Shown: positions 1 to 9,849, numbered from the stretch's first letter. The stretch is 64,000 nucleotides of DNA from Corynebacterium cystitidis (GCF_900187295.1 NZ_LT906473.1:2046001-2110000); one strand, 5' to 3'. Numbers and translations are program-made. Notes: generated by a model from the letters alone, not told the origin.

Positions 1-62
1 TCTCCCTCGATGAATTCATCGACGATATCGGCCACAGTCAGGGGAACAAACGGGGTTGTCAT
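1..62 (-). CDS. N-terminus of a probable fatty-acid methyltransferase (partial)
   Basis: An ATG at 60-62 opens a frame running off the left edge; only about 20 residues are visible, beginning MTTPFVPLTVADIVDEFI. It lies 43 bases downstream of the TmsA-like reductase on the same strand. In actinobacteria that reductase is normally paired with a cyclopropane-synthase-like SAM methyltransferase (TmsB/UfaA1) that adds the methylene carbon to oleoyl chains. The assignment therefore rests on context, because the visible residues carry no diagnostic motif. Confidence 0.4.
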   Translation of the reverse strand, partial: MTTPFVPLTVADIVDEFIEG

Positions 63-105
63 TGTGACTATTCATCCTTCACTTTCAGAGTTAAACAAAT
101 AAGAG

Positions 106-1641
106 TTACGCGCCACCGACGGTCTTGTCATACAAGCTCGGGAAACGACCATCGGGGTCGTAGACCCGCTTCATCTCGTCTGGTAACGAACCACCATAGA
201 GCTTCTCAAATTGGCTGCGGGTGTAAAACGCCTCCGAGTACAGCGACTTATGGCCACCCAGCTCAGACACTTTCTGCTCAATAACCTTGTTAAAAGCGCC
301 GGGCTTGGCTTCGGGTGAGACATGGTCGCCGGGCACCGCCGACCAGAACCCCATGTTTACCCACGTCGTTCCTGTGTTCAGCGGGTACAAGGGCCACGGC
401 GCGTCCTCATCCCTGGTCTTTTCGCCCTTTCCGACGAGCTCTTCAGAGCTGCCTCGCAAGCGGATGGGGCACAACCAGACCGGCTGAATATCGCAAGCAC
501 CGAAGAACCACTCCAGCCACTCGGCGGTCTTATCTACGGTGACCTCGACGTCTTGGACCACGCGCTCGCGGTGGGGCAGACCCTTCGGACGGTTAACCAG
601 GTTGTGTTCCACATTATATTTGCGGTCAATCCCAATCAGCTTCCAGTAAAATGCACTGCGCCGCAATTCACGAGGCCACACTGCACGCACCTGGGGATTT
701 TGTACCCCGAAAGCGCGGGAGCACCAGAACCAGTCCGTATCCCACCGCCAAATATAGTCCCGGATGCTCAACCGGTCACGCGTCACCCCATCAGGGTGGC
801 GCATTGCCTGGTAGAAAATCCGTTCACGGGTGTAATCCGAGGTAGGTCCCTCATCGTCAGTAGTCTGCGCGATGATCAGGTACGATTCTTCCGGCGAAAA
901 CGACACCCCATCCAGGCCGTGAATCGGTTCGTTCTCAAAGGTGCCGTTCTCCGAATATTCGGCCATAGCCTCCTGGTAACGCGCAAGGTCGTGATAACGC
1001 ACATAGGACAGGTTGACATACTTCTTTACCGGCTCAAGCTCAATCTTCAAGCGGATCGCATAGCCCAGCGAGCCGTAGGAGTTGGGAAAGCTCCGATACA
1101 AATCCACATTGGTTTCACGCGAAGCGGTAATGATCTCGCCGGTGCCTGTTAAAATATCCATCTCGATGACGGACTCATGCGGCAAACCGTTGCGGAAAGA
1201 CGTGGACTCCACACCCATTCCGGTGACAGCCCCGCCCAAGGTGATGGTCTTTAATTGCGGAACCACAAAAGGTGCAAGCCCATGTGGAAGAGTCGCGTCG
1301 ACAAGATCCTCATACGTACACATCCCCTGAACATCAGCGGTGCGCGCTACTGGATCAACCTCAATCACCCCACCTAGACCACTAACATCCAGCCCTGCAG
1401 AATTGCCCTTGCGACCGCGAAACACGTTCGACGTCTTCTTCGCCAACCGAACACGCTGGCCATCTGGAACTGCAGCGAAGCTCTCCACCAGCGCTTCCAC
1501 ACCCCGCCGATGGGCCTGCCACCCAACAGGTTGAATCTCTTCTGCGTCGACGCTGCGCGAGGAAAAAGTATTACCCAGCACGTTGGACACAGTGCCAGCG
1601 CATCGCAATGCCCGGCTGGCGAGGTTGTATGTAAAGCTCAT
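106..1641 (-). CDS. tmsA: FAD-linked oxidoreductase, probable 10-methylene fatty-acid reductase (TmsA/BfaA-like)
   Basis: This 511-residue protein has an N-terminal PCMH-type FAD-binding domain at roughly residues 35-210, with the motif TLGGAVTGMGVES at 134-146. Its C-terminal half contains DIQPVWLCPIRL, which recalls mycobacterial Rv0449c. That family reduces a 10-methylene to a 10-methyl group in membrane phospholipid acyl chains (tuberculostearic-acid-type lipids), working with a SAM methyltransferase. The gene that starts just downstream at 62 could be that partner. The ATG at 1641 follows a 126-base gap after eccB, so it probably has its own promoter. Family membership is well supported; the exact substrate is inferred. 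A generic FAD oxidase is the alternative. Confidence 0.7.
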   Translation of the reverse strand: MSFTYNLASRALRCAGTVSNVLGNTFSSRSVDAEEIQPVGWQAHRRGVEALVESFAAVPDGQRVRLAKKTSNVFRGRKGNSAGLDVSGLGGVIEVDPVARTADVQGMCTYEDLVDATLPHGLAPFVVPQLKTITLGGAVTGMGVESTSFRNGLPHESVIEMDILTGTGEIITASRETNVDLYRSFPNSYGSLGYAIRLKIELEPVKKYVNLSYVRYHDLARYQEAMAEYSENGTFENEPIHGLDGVSFSPEESYLIIAQTTDDEGPTSDYTRERIFYQAMRHPDGVTRDRLSIRDYIWRWDTDWFWCSRAFGVQNPQVRAVWPRELRRSAFYWKLIGIDRKYNVEHNLVNRPKGLPHRERVVQDVEVTVDKTAEWLEWFFGACDIQPVWLCPIRLRGSSEELVGKGEKTRDEDAPWPLYPLNTGTTWVNMGFWSAVPGDHVSPEAKPGAFNKVIEQKVSELGGHKSLYSEAFYTRSQFEKLYGGSLPDEMKRVYDPDGRFPSLYDKTVGGA

Positions 1642-1767
1642 GAAATACTACTGTAACGGGCAAGTATAGTTTTTTCCTGCTGAGTTTCTGCCGGGAGTCT
1701 GCCTGCCGAAAGAAAGTGGCCCACCACATCGCGCGGCCACTCGCACCTTACGGTGTAGTAAGCGGCT

Positions 1768-3051
1768 TTAGTAGGTGGCCCGGCTGGCCCGTTCCTGAGT
1801 CAAGTCAGGCCCCTCCGGAAGCAGCCGCAGAATTGCCCAGGGCGCCTCGTCGACACGCGATGCGCCCACCACGGAAAGTACCTCCGGACTCTCCACAGCA
1901 TGCCGCACACCAGCCCCCGACACAACATGAAAACTATGGCCCGTATCCACCCCGATAGCCCCACTGCTCAAGCCTCGGAATTGAGTTGCTACCGACGCCC
2001 CCGACAGCTCAACCGCGCCCGGCAACGTGTGACCAAAAGGAAAAACCCCGACACCTCCGCGCTCCGTTGCGCAGACAGTCATCGCGGCCGGATCCGACAG
2101 GGTAGGCACCTTTTCCGGCAACGTTAATACGGTAGGTTCGGTGGCGTCAGCAAACGCCGCCAACTCCTTGCGGGTCAGCTTCCGCGCTTCTGCCCCCGCC
2201 CCTTCCAGCACGTGCGCTTGGGCCGCCGTGATCTTCTGCACTCCCCCACTGGGCTGCAGCAACCACTGTTCCTCCTCGACGTGCAAAACTTCAGGCACCG
2301 GAGTAGGCACAGTAATCGGCGCCGTTTCACGCACAGCTTCTAAAACCTCGGACGGGGGCTGCCAGCGAGGAGTGTCCGGACTAACACCCAGCCCGCGGCG
2401 CACCGCACGGGCTTGCGGCGAGGAATCCTGAGGCAGCAGTGCCCGCCCCTGCGCTGTCAGCAACCATTCGCGCTCACCGTCTGTTGCCACCACCGCCTCG
2501 CCATCCTGCAAGGCAGACGGCGCAGGCCCAGCAACCACCGTCACAGAACTATCCCCACTGTCAGTGCAGGCAGACCACGCCACATCGGCAGCATCTTCCG
2601 GCGCAAACACCGTGGGCGCCGCCACGATTCCTACCGGCACCCCCAGCCGAGATTCTGCCAAGTGCCCGTCACCGATGGAGGCAGGCTCAGCCGGCTCGCC
2701 CACAATGAGCCTGGCGGACGTCACATTGGTCACCGGGTGCAAGGAATCGTCGATACGCACAAACAGCGCACCGGACGACGCCCGCACAATCGGCGAGTCT
2801 CCCGGCTGCGCATTCGGCTTGAGCCAGGCTAATAAGCCAGCCACCGCCCCAATCAAAACGACAGCGACAACCCCGAGGATCGCGGCGCGCCTCCGCGCAG
2901 TCAAAGGATCATGGATCATGCGGATATCGCCATAAAGCAAGCCGTGTTCCACCCTCCGGCGTAAAAACCTATGGCCCGAAACCTGCGCCTTGGTGGTAGG
3001 CAGAAATGTCCTATCACCATGAAGTGATGCCGAATCTGACAAATTAGTCAT
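1768..3051 (-). CDS. eccB: Type VII secretion system protein EccB
   Basis: This 427-residue protein has the EccB layout. A cytoplasmic N-terminus carries the signature PTTKAQVSGHRFLRRRVEHG (18-37), a single membrane helix spans about 56-76, and a long periplasmic domain follows. EccB is a core subunit of the ESX inner-membrane channel with EccC, EccD and EccE. At 427 residues it is somewhat shorter than typical mycobacterial EccB. A GGGGGGA stretch sits just before the ATG. The upstream gene is a polytopic membrane protein 61 bases away. No eccC, eccD, mycP or esx genes follow; TmsA comes next instead, so the rest of the system must lie outside the window. Location near truA fits the ESX-4-type locus. 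Confidence 0.85.
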   Translation of the reverse strand: MTNLSDSASLHGDRTFLPTTKAQVSGHRFLRRRVEHGLLYGDIRMIHDPLTARRRAAILGVVAVVLIGAVAGLLAWLKPNAQPGDSPIVRASSGALFVRIDDSLHPVTNVTSARLIVGEPAEPASIGDGHLAESRLGVPVGIVAAPTVFAPEDAADVAWSACTDSGDSSVTVVAGPAPSALQDGEAVVATDGEREWLLTAQGRALLPQDSSPQARAVRRGLGVSPDTPRWQPPSEVLEAVRETAPITVPTPVPEVLHVEEEQWLLQPSGGVQKITAAQAHVLEGAGAEARKLTRKELAAFADATEPTVLTLPEKVPTLSDPAAMTVCATERGGVGVFPFGHTLPGAVELSGASVATQFRGLSSGAIGVDTGHSFHVVSGAGVRHAVESPEVLSVVGASRVDEAPWAILRLLPEGPDLTQERASRATY

Positions 3052-3112
3052 AAAAATCCCCCCGAAATTTTTCCGTGGCGCAAGCCCCTCTCAAAGCGCA
3101 GTGCTACTTAGT

Positions 3113-5266
3113 TTACGGCGTGGTGCCCAAGCCCTCAACCGCAGCAACATTGGACGGCAACGGATCAGAACCAGCCTTCTGTGCGTCGGACTTCATCAAC
3201 GCGATTTCATAAGGCGCGAACGCCTCGTTCACCGCAAAGATCACTGTATTGCCCTTGCGATACACCGGGGTTGCACCATCAGCAGTCCACAACCCGTGCA
3301 ACATCTCCCACCGTGGTTTCTGAAAGGCCCAGAAACTCCACGGGCTGGTCACATAAAACTTCACATTGAGCTCCGCGGCGGCCTCGTCCACCTCATTCAT
3401 GGCATCAGGCGCACCCCGCTTCCCCTCGCCCAACAAGTGGGCCTCCCAGTACAAGGCGTCCGTGTTGGAACCACGCCCACCTGTCGGCCACATGTAGTGG
3501 CGGGATACCGTGGGCACACCGTTGTAGGCGTAAATCCAGGAATGCCCGTCGGCAGGCTCACCCATTGTCAATCCCTCGTACGCCGCGGGCTGAGTAGCTA
3601 GCCAGTCAAAGGCAGCGCGATCATCATCATTAACCATGCGCTGCTCAGCCCGGGGAGCCTCGAATGCCTCTTGGGCACCGTAGTCGGTCGTCTCGGTGAC
3701 CCACCACACCGCCCCCCACCCGACGAGCAGCCCTACAACGATAGACGCGGCCGTCGTAGCACGCCTCCAGCCACGGCTGTCTTTGCGCACCGCCACTGGC
3801 GCTATGGTGAGCAGGCGGATCAGCACGGCCACGCCCAACCCCGCCATCGCGAACACAATAATGGCAACCGGCATGATCAAGCGGTGCGCCATGTTGTAAT
3901 GCAGCGCACCCACCGCCGTGGCAGCATCGCCCAGAAATCCATCAATGGGATACAAAGAAACCACCGTGATGACCAAGAAGAATAAGTACGTCACCAACAG
4001 CCACACTTGGCGGCGCCACACAACGGCGCACAGAGCACCCACCAAAGCCAGCCACAACACAACGGTGGGATCCCAATCCAGGAAGAAGTCATCCACGTGC
4101 CGGGTATTCATCAAGAAAGAATCTGCCCACGCTTCACTGAGCGTGTCCGATTCATCACCAACGAAAGAACTGACCTCTTCAGTTTGCTCCGAACCCGAAA
4201 GCAATTGCGGCAAGTACAACAACACGCCTGCAGCAGCTGGGGCGACCAGCCAGATGAAATCTCGCAGCCTGGTCTGTGCCGGGGAGAAAAGCAAATGCAG
4301 CAACCAGTACAGACCAACGGCCAACGCCACGATTGTCACCGCAGATGGATGCAACTGCACCACGCCCAAAAAACCCAGCGTCGTCGCAAACGCCCCCACA
4401 TGGCGGTGCACCACACCCACAAATTGCGCGGTCACCACACCCGTTAAGGCTACAGCCGCTAGATATGGCCACGCGCCCACATAGTCACCGATCCAGGTCA
4501 AAACGGGCGAGGCATACACCCCGATCGCAGCGATCGCAGCGCCTAGTTGGAAAAGAACAGAACGCGTGCCGACGACCACGGCCACAACTCCCACCATGGT
4601 CAGGGGGAGCGCTACAGCTGGGGCCACGATGCTCATCAGGTTGACTGCTTCAATAGGATCCCATCCAGTTGCCTCAGCGATCAACGCGGTAGTCGCGTGG
4701 AAACCAGACGGGTAGAGCATCTGTGCCTGCGACTCAATATTTTGTAGCTCTCCCATCCGCGAGGGCGACGCTATTCCTTCCTCGAGGATAAAACGGACCG
4801 TATTGGCGTGCCACTGCACATCCCAGCCCTGGAAGATGTTGCCCATATCGTGAGGCAGGTCTTCAAGCCACCGCAGCTTCGCGCTGATCAGCAACCATGC
4901 GGAAGTAACTACACCGATAGTGGGCACGATCCACGTGGGATCCACGATACTGTCGCGCCGCCAACCGCCAGGCCACAGCGCATCTACCCAGGACACAGCC
5001 CGATTGCGGCGTGCTTTCATGGTAAACATGAACCGCCACACCCCCGCGAGTGCAAGGACAACCAGCCACACCAGGATGAACGTGACCCAATCAAACGGCA
5101 GTTCTGTCAGTCCCCAGAACCAGGCTGCAAGCCCCACAATGCCGAAAGTGACGGGCATCCCGGCAAACATCGCCGCCGGTGTTTTCAATCCTGAGATCCA
5201 GGCAACGAGAAATCCGGGCAGCACAAGCACGGCCAATGCTACCCACACCGCTGCAGCGACACCCAT
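3113..5266 (-). CDS. Large polytopic membrane protein, DUF6541-like (possible GT-C-type glycosyltransferase)
   Basis: This protein of about 717 residues has more than ten hydrophobic segments through residue 520 and a soluble, probably extracytoplasmic C-terminal domain. Overall it resembles the actinobacterial DUF6541 family, whose topology recalls GT-C glycosyltransferases of the mycolate-type envelope. No enzyme activity can be assigned from visible motifs. I prefer the ATG at 5266; a TTG seven codons upstream (5287) is also open. It lies between truA and eccB on the same strand. The C-terminal stretch with NGVPTVSRHYMWPTGGRG looks well ordered and could be a lid or substrate domain. Confidence 0.65.
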   Translation of the reverse strand: MGVAAAVWVALAVLVLPGFLVAWISGLKTPAAMFAGMPVTFGIVGLAAWFWGLTELPFDWVTFILVWLVVLALAGVWRFMFTMKARRNRAVSWVDALWPGGWRRDSIVDPTWIVPTIGVVTSAWLLISAKLRWLEDLPHDMGNIFQGWDVQWHANTVRFILEEGIASPSRMGELQNIESQAQMLYPSGFHATTALIAEATGWDPIEAVNLMSIVAPAVALPLTMVGVVAVVVGTRSVLFQLGAAIAAIGVYASPVLTWIGDYVGAWPYLAAVALTGVVTAQFVGVVHRHVGAFATTLGFLGVVQLHPSAVTIVALAVGLYWLLHLLFSPAQTRLRDFIWLVAPAAAGVLLYLPQLLSGSEQTEEVSSFVGDESDTLSEAWADSFLMNTRHVDDFFLDWDPTVVLWLALVGALCAVVWRRQVWLLVTYLFFLVITVVSLYPIDGFLGDAATAVGALHYNMAHRLIMPVAIIVFAMAGLGVAVLIRLLTIAPVAVRKDSRGWRRATTAASIVVGLLVGWGAVWWVTETTDYGAQEAFEAPRAEQRMVNDDDRAAFDWLATQPAAYEGLTMGEPADGHSWIYAYNGVPTVSRHYMWPTGGRGSNTDALYWEAHLLGEGKRGAPDAMNEVDEAAAELNVKFYVTSPWSFWAFQKPRWEMLHGLWTADGATPVYRKGNTVIFAVNEAFAPYEIALMKSDAQKAGSDPLPSNVAAVEGLGTTP

Positions 5267-5397
5267 CGTCCCAGTCGTCTCCCTCAACCCAGTCGTTCTA
5301 CTTCTCGAAAGTGTAGCGCCTACAGCCGAGTCCCCTAAGCATTGGACAGGCCCCTAGGTCTCTCATTGACGTCCCTGACTTCACTGTGGTCCCTGAT

Positions 5398-6330
5398 TTA
5401 ACTGAATTCACTGTGGTCCCGCTTTTCCCGAGTAACAGAGTTGCGTGCAGCAAGCTGATCATCTGCTGGGTAGCTCACCCCCATCATTGTCAGGCCACGA
5501 GCCGGAGCAAGCGGCACATCAGGGCTACGTTTGTCTTCTCCGAGGAGCAACCGCGTCCACACTTGGTCACGACGCCCCTCTCCCACCGCTAAGCACGCAC
5601 CCACGAGAGCTCGAACCATGTTCCAGCAAAACGCATCAGCGGTGATCTCCGCGACATAAAGTTGCGGTTCGAAAGGGGTGGAAATATCGCACCAGGTGAA
5701 TGACTGCACATCCCGGATCGTGGTGGCGTGCGGGCGAGGCCTGCAAAACGCCGCAAAATCGTGCAAACCGACAAGTGAGTCCGCCACATTCTGCATCGAC
5801 TCAAGATCAACAGGCTTGATCCAATGAGCGGTATCGCGGACACGCATCGGAAGCGGACCGCCCGGATGCGTGGTCACACGATAATGATAAGTACGTGCAA
5901 GCGCGGAAAAGCGAGCGTCGAAATGCGCGGGTGCGAACGCAACCTGATCAACCCGGATATCTTCTGGAAGAAACCGCCCAAGCCGGCGAACAAGCCTGGT
6001 GGGGTCCCCATCGATGGTGCGCTGATCAAGGCTCGCGATGGGAATATCACAATGCGCCACCTGCGCGGCCGCGTGAACACCGGAGTCTGTCCGCCCTGCA
6101 ACAGTAAGGCGAACCGGCACCCGAAGGATCGTCATTAAGGCATCTTCGAGGGTTTGCTGCACCGTCCGCACAGGGCCATCAGCGCCAGGTTTCTGGCGTG
6201 CCCAACCGTGAAAGTCGGTGCCGTCATAAGCAAGGTCAAGGCGCAGCCGCCGGATTTCGCCTGCGTCTGGCTGTGTGCTGTTAGTTGCTGTGTTAGTTAC
6301 GATGTTAGTTGCGGTGGGGGCAGTCTCCAT
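5398..6330 (-). CDS. truA: tRNA pseudouridine(38-40) synthase TruA
   Basis: TruA isomerises uridines 38-40 in the anticodon arm of tRNAs. The sequence has the family motif GRTDSGVHA with the catalytic aspartate at about residue 82, plus LDLAYDGTDFHGWARQ near the N-terminus. I place the start at the ATG at 6330 (310 residues). A TTG at 6405 is also in frame but lies at the foot of the hairpin terminator that follows rplQ, which makes it unlikely as a start. The 25-30 residues before the conserved core are Thr/Asn-rich and poorly conserved. Placement after rplQ is usual in actinobacteria. Confidence 0.93.
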   Translation of the reverse strand: METAPTATNIVTNTATNSTQPDAGEIRRLRLDLAYDGTDFHGWARQKPGADGPVRTVQQTLEDALMTILRVPVRLTVAGRTDSGVHAAAQVAHCDIPIASLDQRTIDGDPTRLVRRLGRFLPEDIRVDQVAFAPAHFDARFSALARTYHYRVTTHPGGPLPMRVRDTAHWIKPVDLESMQNVADSLVGLHDFAAFCRPRPHATTIRDVQSFTWCDISTPFEPQLYVAEITADAFCWNMVRALVGACLAVGEGRRDQVWTRLLLGEDKRSPDVPLAPARGLTMMGVSYPADDQLAARNSVTREKRDHSEFS

Positions 6331-6405
6331 AATGAGACTAACGGTAGCAAGCCCACTAGCTGAGCGGTTGATCTGTCCGGATCTGTCGACAGGAACAACA
6401 GGCAA

Positions 6406-6441
6406 CGCCCCCTACTCCGCGGTGTCGCGGTGCAGGGGGCG
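6406..6441 (-). terminator. Hairpin terminator after rplQ
   Basis: Inverted arms cgccccct (6406-6413) and agggggcg (6434-6441) form a GC-rich 8-bp stem downstream of the rplQ stop. The following minus-strand bases are T-rich but not a clean T run. It probably ends, or partly ends, the infA-rplQ transcript before truA. Confidence 0.6.
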
Positions 6442-6458
6442 TGAAGTGGGAGGGAGAA

Positions 6459-7049
6459 TTACTTCTCCTCGTCCTCCTTAGTCTCCTCTGCTGGAGCATC
6501 CTCAGCCTCGGTCTCCTCAGCCTTGGTCTCCTCTGCTGGAGCATCCTCAGCCTCGGTCTCCTCAGCCTCGGTCTCCTCAGCCGGAGCCTCCTCAGCCTCG
6601 GTCTCCTCAGCCGGAGCCTCCTCAGCCGGAGCATCCTCAGCCTGCTTGGAAGCAGCAACGCGCTCGGAACGGTTGGACTCCTTTGGCTGAACTTCCTCGA
6701 GGACGAGGGAGATCTGCGACATTGGAGCGTTGTCGCCTGCGCGGTTCTCCAGCTTGATGATGCGGGTGTAACCACCATCGCGGCCAGCAAAATTCTCTGC
6801 CAGCTCGTCGAATAGGTAATTGACAATGTTCTTGTTAGGAACGTGCTTCAGTACCTCGCGGCGGTCATGGACAGAACCAGACTTTGCGCGGGTGATGAGC
6901 TTTTCGACGTACGGACGCAGGACCTTAGCCTTGGCGTCAGTGGTCTTGATAGCGCCGTGCTCGATGAGAGCTGCAGCAAGGTTAGACAGAATGTGCTTCT
7001 GGTTGCTTGCAGAGCCGCCGAAACGGGCGCCCTTCTTTGGGGTAGGCAT
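6459..7049 (-). CDS. rplQ: 50S ribosomal protein L17 with long acidic C-terminal tail
   Basis: L17 lies near the exit tunnel of the large subunit. Residues 1-120 are the normal L17 fold, beginning [20 protein letters not shown]. Residues 137-196 are an extra tail made almost only of Glu, Ala, Thr, Pro and Asp, built from repeats such as PAEETEAEE. The corresponding DNA (about 6480-6640) is an imperfect tandem repeat, so its length probably varies between strains. Standard L17 is about 120-130 residues; longer acidic tails occur in some actinobacteria. It is the last gene of the infA-rpsM-rpsK-rpsD-rpoA-rplQ block. Confidence 0.97.
   Translation of the reverse strand: MPTPKKGARFGGSASNQKHILSNLAAALIEHGAIKTTDAKAKVLRPYVEKLITRAKSGSVHDRREVLKHVPNKNIVNYLFDELAENFAGRDGGYTRIIKLENRAGDNAPMSQISLVLEEVQPKESNRSERVAASKQAEDAPAEEAPAEETEAEEAPAEETEAEETEAEDAPAEETKAEETEAEDAPAEETKEDEEK
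6480..6640. repeat. Imperfect tandem repeat encoding the L17 acidic tail
   Basis: On the plus strand the units are variants of tcctcagcctcggtctcc, repeated many times in frame inside rplQ. Near-identical units suggest recent slippage or expansion. The repeat is confined to the tail codons and does not reach the conserved L17 core. Confidence 0.8.
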
Positions 7050-7103
7050 ATTCGTACTCCTAGTGTGCGGTTAGTGAGCGCTTGGGCTCTATTTACTCAG
7101 TAT

Positions 7104-8117
7104 TTACTCAGTCTCTTCCGCGCCACCATCGATGTAGTCGCCGGTCTCGGCGTCATAGCCCTCGATCTGGGTCGGGTCGAAATCTTCCGGTGCATCCTTC
7201 AGGGTCAATCCCAGCGAAGCAAGTTTGATCTTGACTTCGTTGATGGACTTCTGGCCGAAGTTCCGGATATCCAGCAGGTCCGATTCGGTGCACTCTGCAA
7301 GCTCACCAACGGTGTGGATCTCCTGACGCTTCAGGCAGTTATAAGAGCGGACGGAGAAGTTAAGGTCTTCAATCGGCAGGTTGTAGGCAGCGATGTACTC
7401 GGTCTCCTGCGGGGAGGGGCCAATCTCAATGCCTTCAGACTCGATATTGAGCTCACGGGCAAGGCCGAACAGCTCAACAAGGGTAGAACCTGCAGATGCC
7501 AGCGCGTCGCGCGCGCTCATGGAGTTCTTGGTCTCCACGTCGATGGTGAGTTTGTCAAAGTCGGTGCGCTGCTCAACGCGAGTCGCCTCGACCTTGTAGC
7601 TGACCTTCAAAACTGGAGAGTAGATCTGGTCGACCGGGATGCGGCCAACCTCACCTGCGGAATCTGGCATTGCTGGGACGTAGCCACGGCCACGCTCGAC
7701 AACCAGTTCCATATCCAGCTTTGCCTGCTCATTCAGGGTTGCGATGTGCGAATCCGGGTTATGGATTTCCACGCCCGCCGGCGGCTGAATGCTGCCTGCG
7801 GTGACCTGGCCTGGGCCCTCCGCGGACAGGTACATGACAACCGGCTCGTCAGAGTCGGATGACAAGACCAAGTCCTTGATGTTCAGGATGATTTCTGAGA
7901 CGTTTTCCTTCACACCGGTGATGGTGGTGAACTCGTGGAGCACACCATCGATCTTGATGGAGGTGACGGCTGCGCCCGGAATGGACGACAGCAGCACGCG
8001 ACGAAGGGAGTTACCAAGGGTGTAACCGAAACCTGGCTCGAGTGGCTCGATGACGAACTTCGAACGGTTGGTGTCGATGTATTCCTCGGTGAGTTGAGGA
8101 CGCTGTGAAATGAGCAT
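7104..8117 (-). CDS. rpoA: DNA-directed RNA polymerase subunit alpha
   Basis: At 337 residues this is the usual actinobacterial length. The N-terminal dimerisation domain (about 1-230) starts [20 protein letters not shown] and assembles the polymerase core. The C-terminal domain (about 250-315), with LRTY-like and [11 protein letters not shown] segments, contacts UP elements and activators. A short acidic tail follows. A 54-base gap separates it from rplQ, and a 141-base gap from rpsD upstream could hold a promoter or processing site. Confidence 0.98.
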   Translation of the reverse strand: MLISQRPQLTEEYIDTNRSKFVIEPLEPGFGYTLGNSLRRVLLSSIPGAAVTSIKIDGVLHEFTTITGVKENVSEIILNIKDLVLSSDSDEPVVMYLSAEGPGQVTAGSIQPPAGVEIHNPDSHIATLNEQAKLDMELVVERGRGYVPAMPDSAGEVGRIPVDQIYSPVLKVSYKVEATRVEQRTDFDKLTIDVETKNSMSARDALASAGSTLVELFGLARELNIESEGIEIGPSPQETEYIAAYNLPIEDLNFSVRSYNCLKRQEIHTVGELAECTESDLLDIRNFGQKSINEVKIKLASLGLTLKDAPEDFDPTQIEGYDAETGDYIDGGAEETE

Positions 8118-8258
8118 GTTCTTCTCCTTTGGCGACCGCTATTTGACGCCGAGAGGGGTGAATATTTGGAAGATTTCCCCGACCCCAGAACCGAGGGCAG
8201 TACCAGCACGCAGGCCGGTCTGTTGTGACTGCATCGGTGGGGTACGGAGGTGAAGTGT

Positions 8259-8864
8259 TTACTTCGAGTAGAGCTCGACGATGAGCTGCTCCTGGATGGG
8301 CACCTCAATCTGAGCGCGCTCGGGCAACTGGTGCACGAGAATGCGCAGGGTCTCAGGAACTACCTGGAGCCATGCTGGGACAACGGAGTCAACCAGGTTG
8401 TCCTGAGCTTCCTCGAACCAGATCATCTTACGGGACTTCTCACGAACATCGATGATGTCGTACTGGGTCACCTGGTAGGACGGGACATCGGTTTTCTTAC
8501 CGTTGACGGTGAAGTGTCCGTGGGAGACCAGCTGACGCGCCTGACGGCGAGTGCGAGCCAGACCTGCACGGTAAACAACGTTGTCCAGTCGGGATTCGAG
8601 AAGGATCAGCAGGTTATCGCCAGTCTTACCAGGAAGGCGGTTTGCCTCCTCGTAGTAGCGACGGAACTGCTTCTCCATGACGCCGTAGGTGAAACGAGCC
8701 TTTTGCTTTTCCTGCAGCTGCAGGAGGTACTCGGATTCCTTGATTCGGGCGCGGCCTGCCTGCCCCGGAGGGTATGGGCGGCGCTCGAAGGACATGTCGC
8801 CGCCGACGAGATCGACGCGGAGACGACGGGACTTACGGGTTGCTGGGCCGGTATAACGAGCCAT
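8259..8864 (-). CDS. rpsD: 30S ribosomal protein S4
   Basis: S4 is a primary 16S rRNA binder that nucleates assembly of the 30S body and can repress its own operon. This 201-residue copy has an N-terminal domain beginning MARYTGPATRKSRRLRVD and the S4 RNA-binding domain near residues 90-155 (SRLDNVVYRAGLARTRRQAR). It lacks the N-terminal cysteine quartet, so it is the zinc-free type. It follows rpsK after 27 bases. Confidence 0.98.
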   Translation of the reverse strand: MARYTGPATRKSRRLRVDLVGGDMSFERRPYPPGQAGRARIKESEYLLQLQEKQKARFTYGVMEKQFRRYYEEANRLPGKTGDNLLILLESRLDNVVYRAGLARTRRQARQLVSHGHFTVNGKKTDVPSYQVTQYDIIDVREKSRKMIWFEEAQDNLVDSVVPAWLQVVPETLRILVHQLPERAQIEVPIQEQLIVELYSK

Positions 8865-8891
8865 GATTTAAACCTCTTTCCTTAATTCCCT

Positions 8892-9281
8892 TTAGACGCG
8901 ACGACGCTTCGCGGGACGGCAGCCGTTGAATGGCTGTGGCGTCACGTCGGAGATTGAGGACACTTCAAGGCCTGCGGCCTGGAGGGAACGGATTGCGGTT
9001 TCACGACCGGAACCTGGGCCCTTGACGAAAACGTCGACCTTCTTCATGCCATGATCCATGGCCTTGCGGGCAGCGTTCTCTGCGGCCATCTGTGCGGCGA
9101 ACGGGGTGGACTTACGGGAGCCCTTGAACCCAACGTGGCCGGACGAGGCCCAAGAGATCACAGCACCGGAAGGGTCGGTAATCGACACGATGGTGTTGTT
9201 GAAGGTGGACTTGATGTACGCGTGGCCCTGGGCCACATTCTTCTTTACGACGCGGCGACCGCGACGAGACTTAGGAGGCAT
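8892..9281 (-). CDS. rpsK: 30S ribosomal protein S11
   Basis: S11 sits on the platform of the small subunit, near the Shine-Dalgarno helix. It has 129 residues, with [16 protein letters not shown] and the C-terminal CRPAKRRRV. The N-terminus appears a few residues shorter than in some relatives. It starts 3 bases after the rpsM stop, so the two genes are tightly coupled. Confidence 0.98.
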   Translation of the reverse strand: MPPKSRRGRRVVKKNVAQGHAYIKSTFNNTIVSITDPSGAVISWASSGHVGFKGSRKSTPFAAQMAAENAARKAMDHGMKKVDVFVKGPGSGRETAIRSLQAAGLEVSSISDVTPQPFNGCRPAKRRRV

Positions 9282-9284
9282 TGA

Positions 9285-9653
9285 TTACTTCTTCTTTCCT
9301 GCGATGGTCTTCTTCGGACCCTTGCGGGTACGAGCATTGGTCTTGGTGCGCTGACCACGGACTGGCAGGCCACGACGGTGGCGTAGTCCCTGGTAGGAGC
9401 CAATTTCAATCTTGCGGCGGATGTCAGCCTGGACTTCGCGGCGGAGGTCACCCTCAACCTTCCAGCTTGCTTCAATCACGTCACGCAGAGCGGCTACCTG
9501 ATCATCGGTCAGGTCGTCGGTGCGCAGGTCGGGGGAAATGCCGGTCTCGTCCAGCAAGTGCTTTGCACGAGCTGGGCCAATGCCATAAATGTAGGTAAGT
9601 GCGATCTCCATGCGCTTGTTGCGTGGTAGATCAACACCAGCTAGACGTGCCAT
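9285..9653 (-). CDS. rpsM: 30S ribosomal protein S13
   Basis: S13 is a head protein that contacts the P-site tRNA and forms bridges to the 50S subunit. This 122-residue copy starts [20 protein letters not shown], contains the helix-hairpin-helix-like [11 protein letters not shown] and ends in a lysine-rich tail. It is separated from infA by 196 bases in which no rpmJ (L36) gene is visible. Confidence 0.98.
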   Translation of the reverse strand: MARLAGVDLPRNKRMEIALTYIYGIGPARAKHLLDETGISPDLRTDDLTDDQVAALRDVIEASWKVEGDLRREVQADIRRKIEIGSYQGLRHRRGLPVRGQRTKTNARTRKGPKKTIAGKKK

Positions 9654-9849
9654 GTGGTACGTGCCTTTCGGGTTGTTACGATGGTTTTCTCCCTACCCGT
9701 CCACGCCAACCGACGCTTGCTCCGGTCCGTTTCCGGAAGTTGGGTCGTGATATACGTGGCTCCAGCCATCGCAGCCGGAGGTAAAAACAGGTGTGGTCCA
9801 CACAACTTTGCGTGTGCGGAGCACACCCTGGATAAGGAGGCTTATGTTC

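Noticed and set aside
6331..6405. N-terminal extension of truA from a TTG at 6405
   Set aside because: The TTG is part of the base of the rplQ terminator hairpin and the extra 25 residues are not conserved-looking.
9654..9849. Possible rpmJ (L36) between infA and rpsM, where it lies in many bacteria
   Set aside because: No CxxC-bearing short basic protein like L36 is encoded on the minus strand in this gap; it must be elsewhere.
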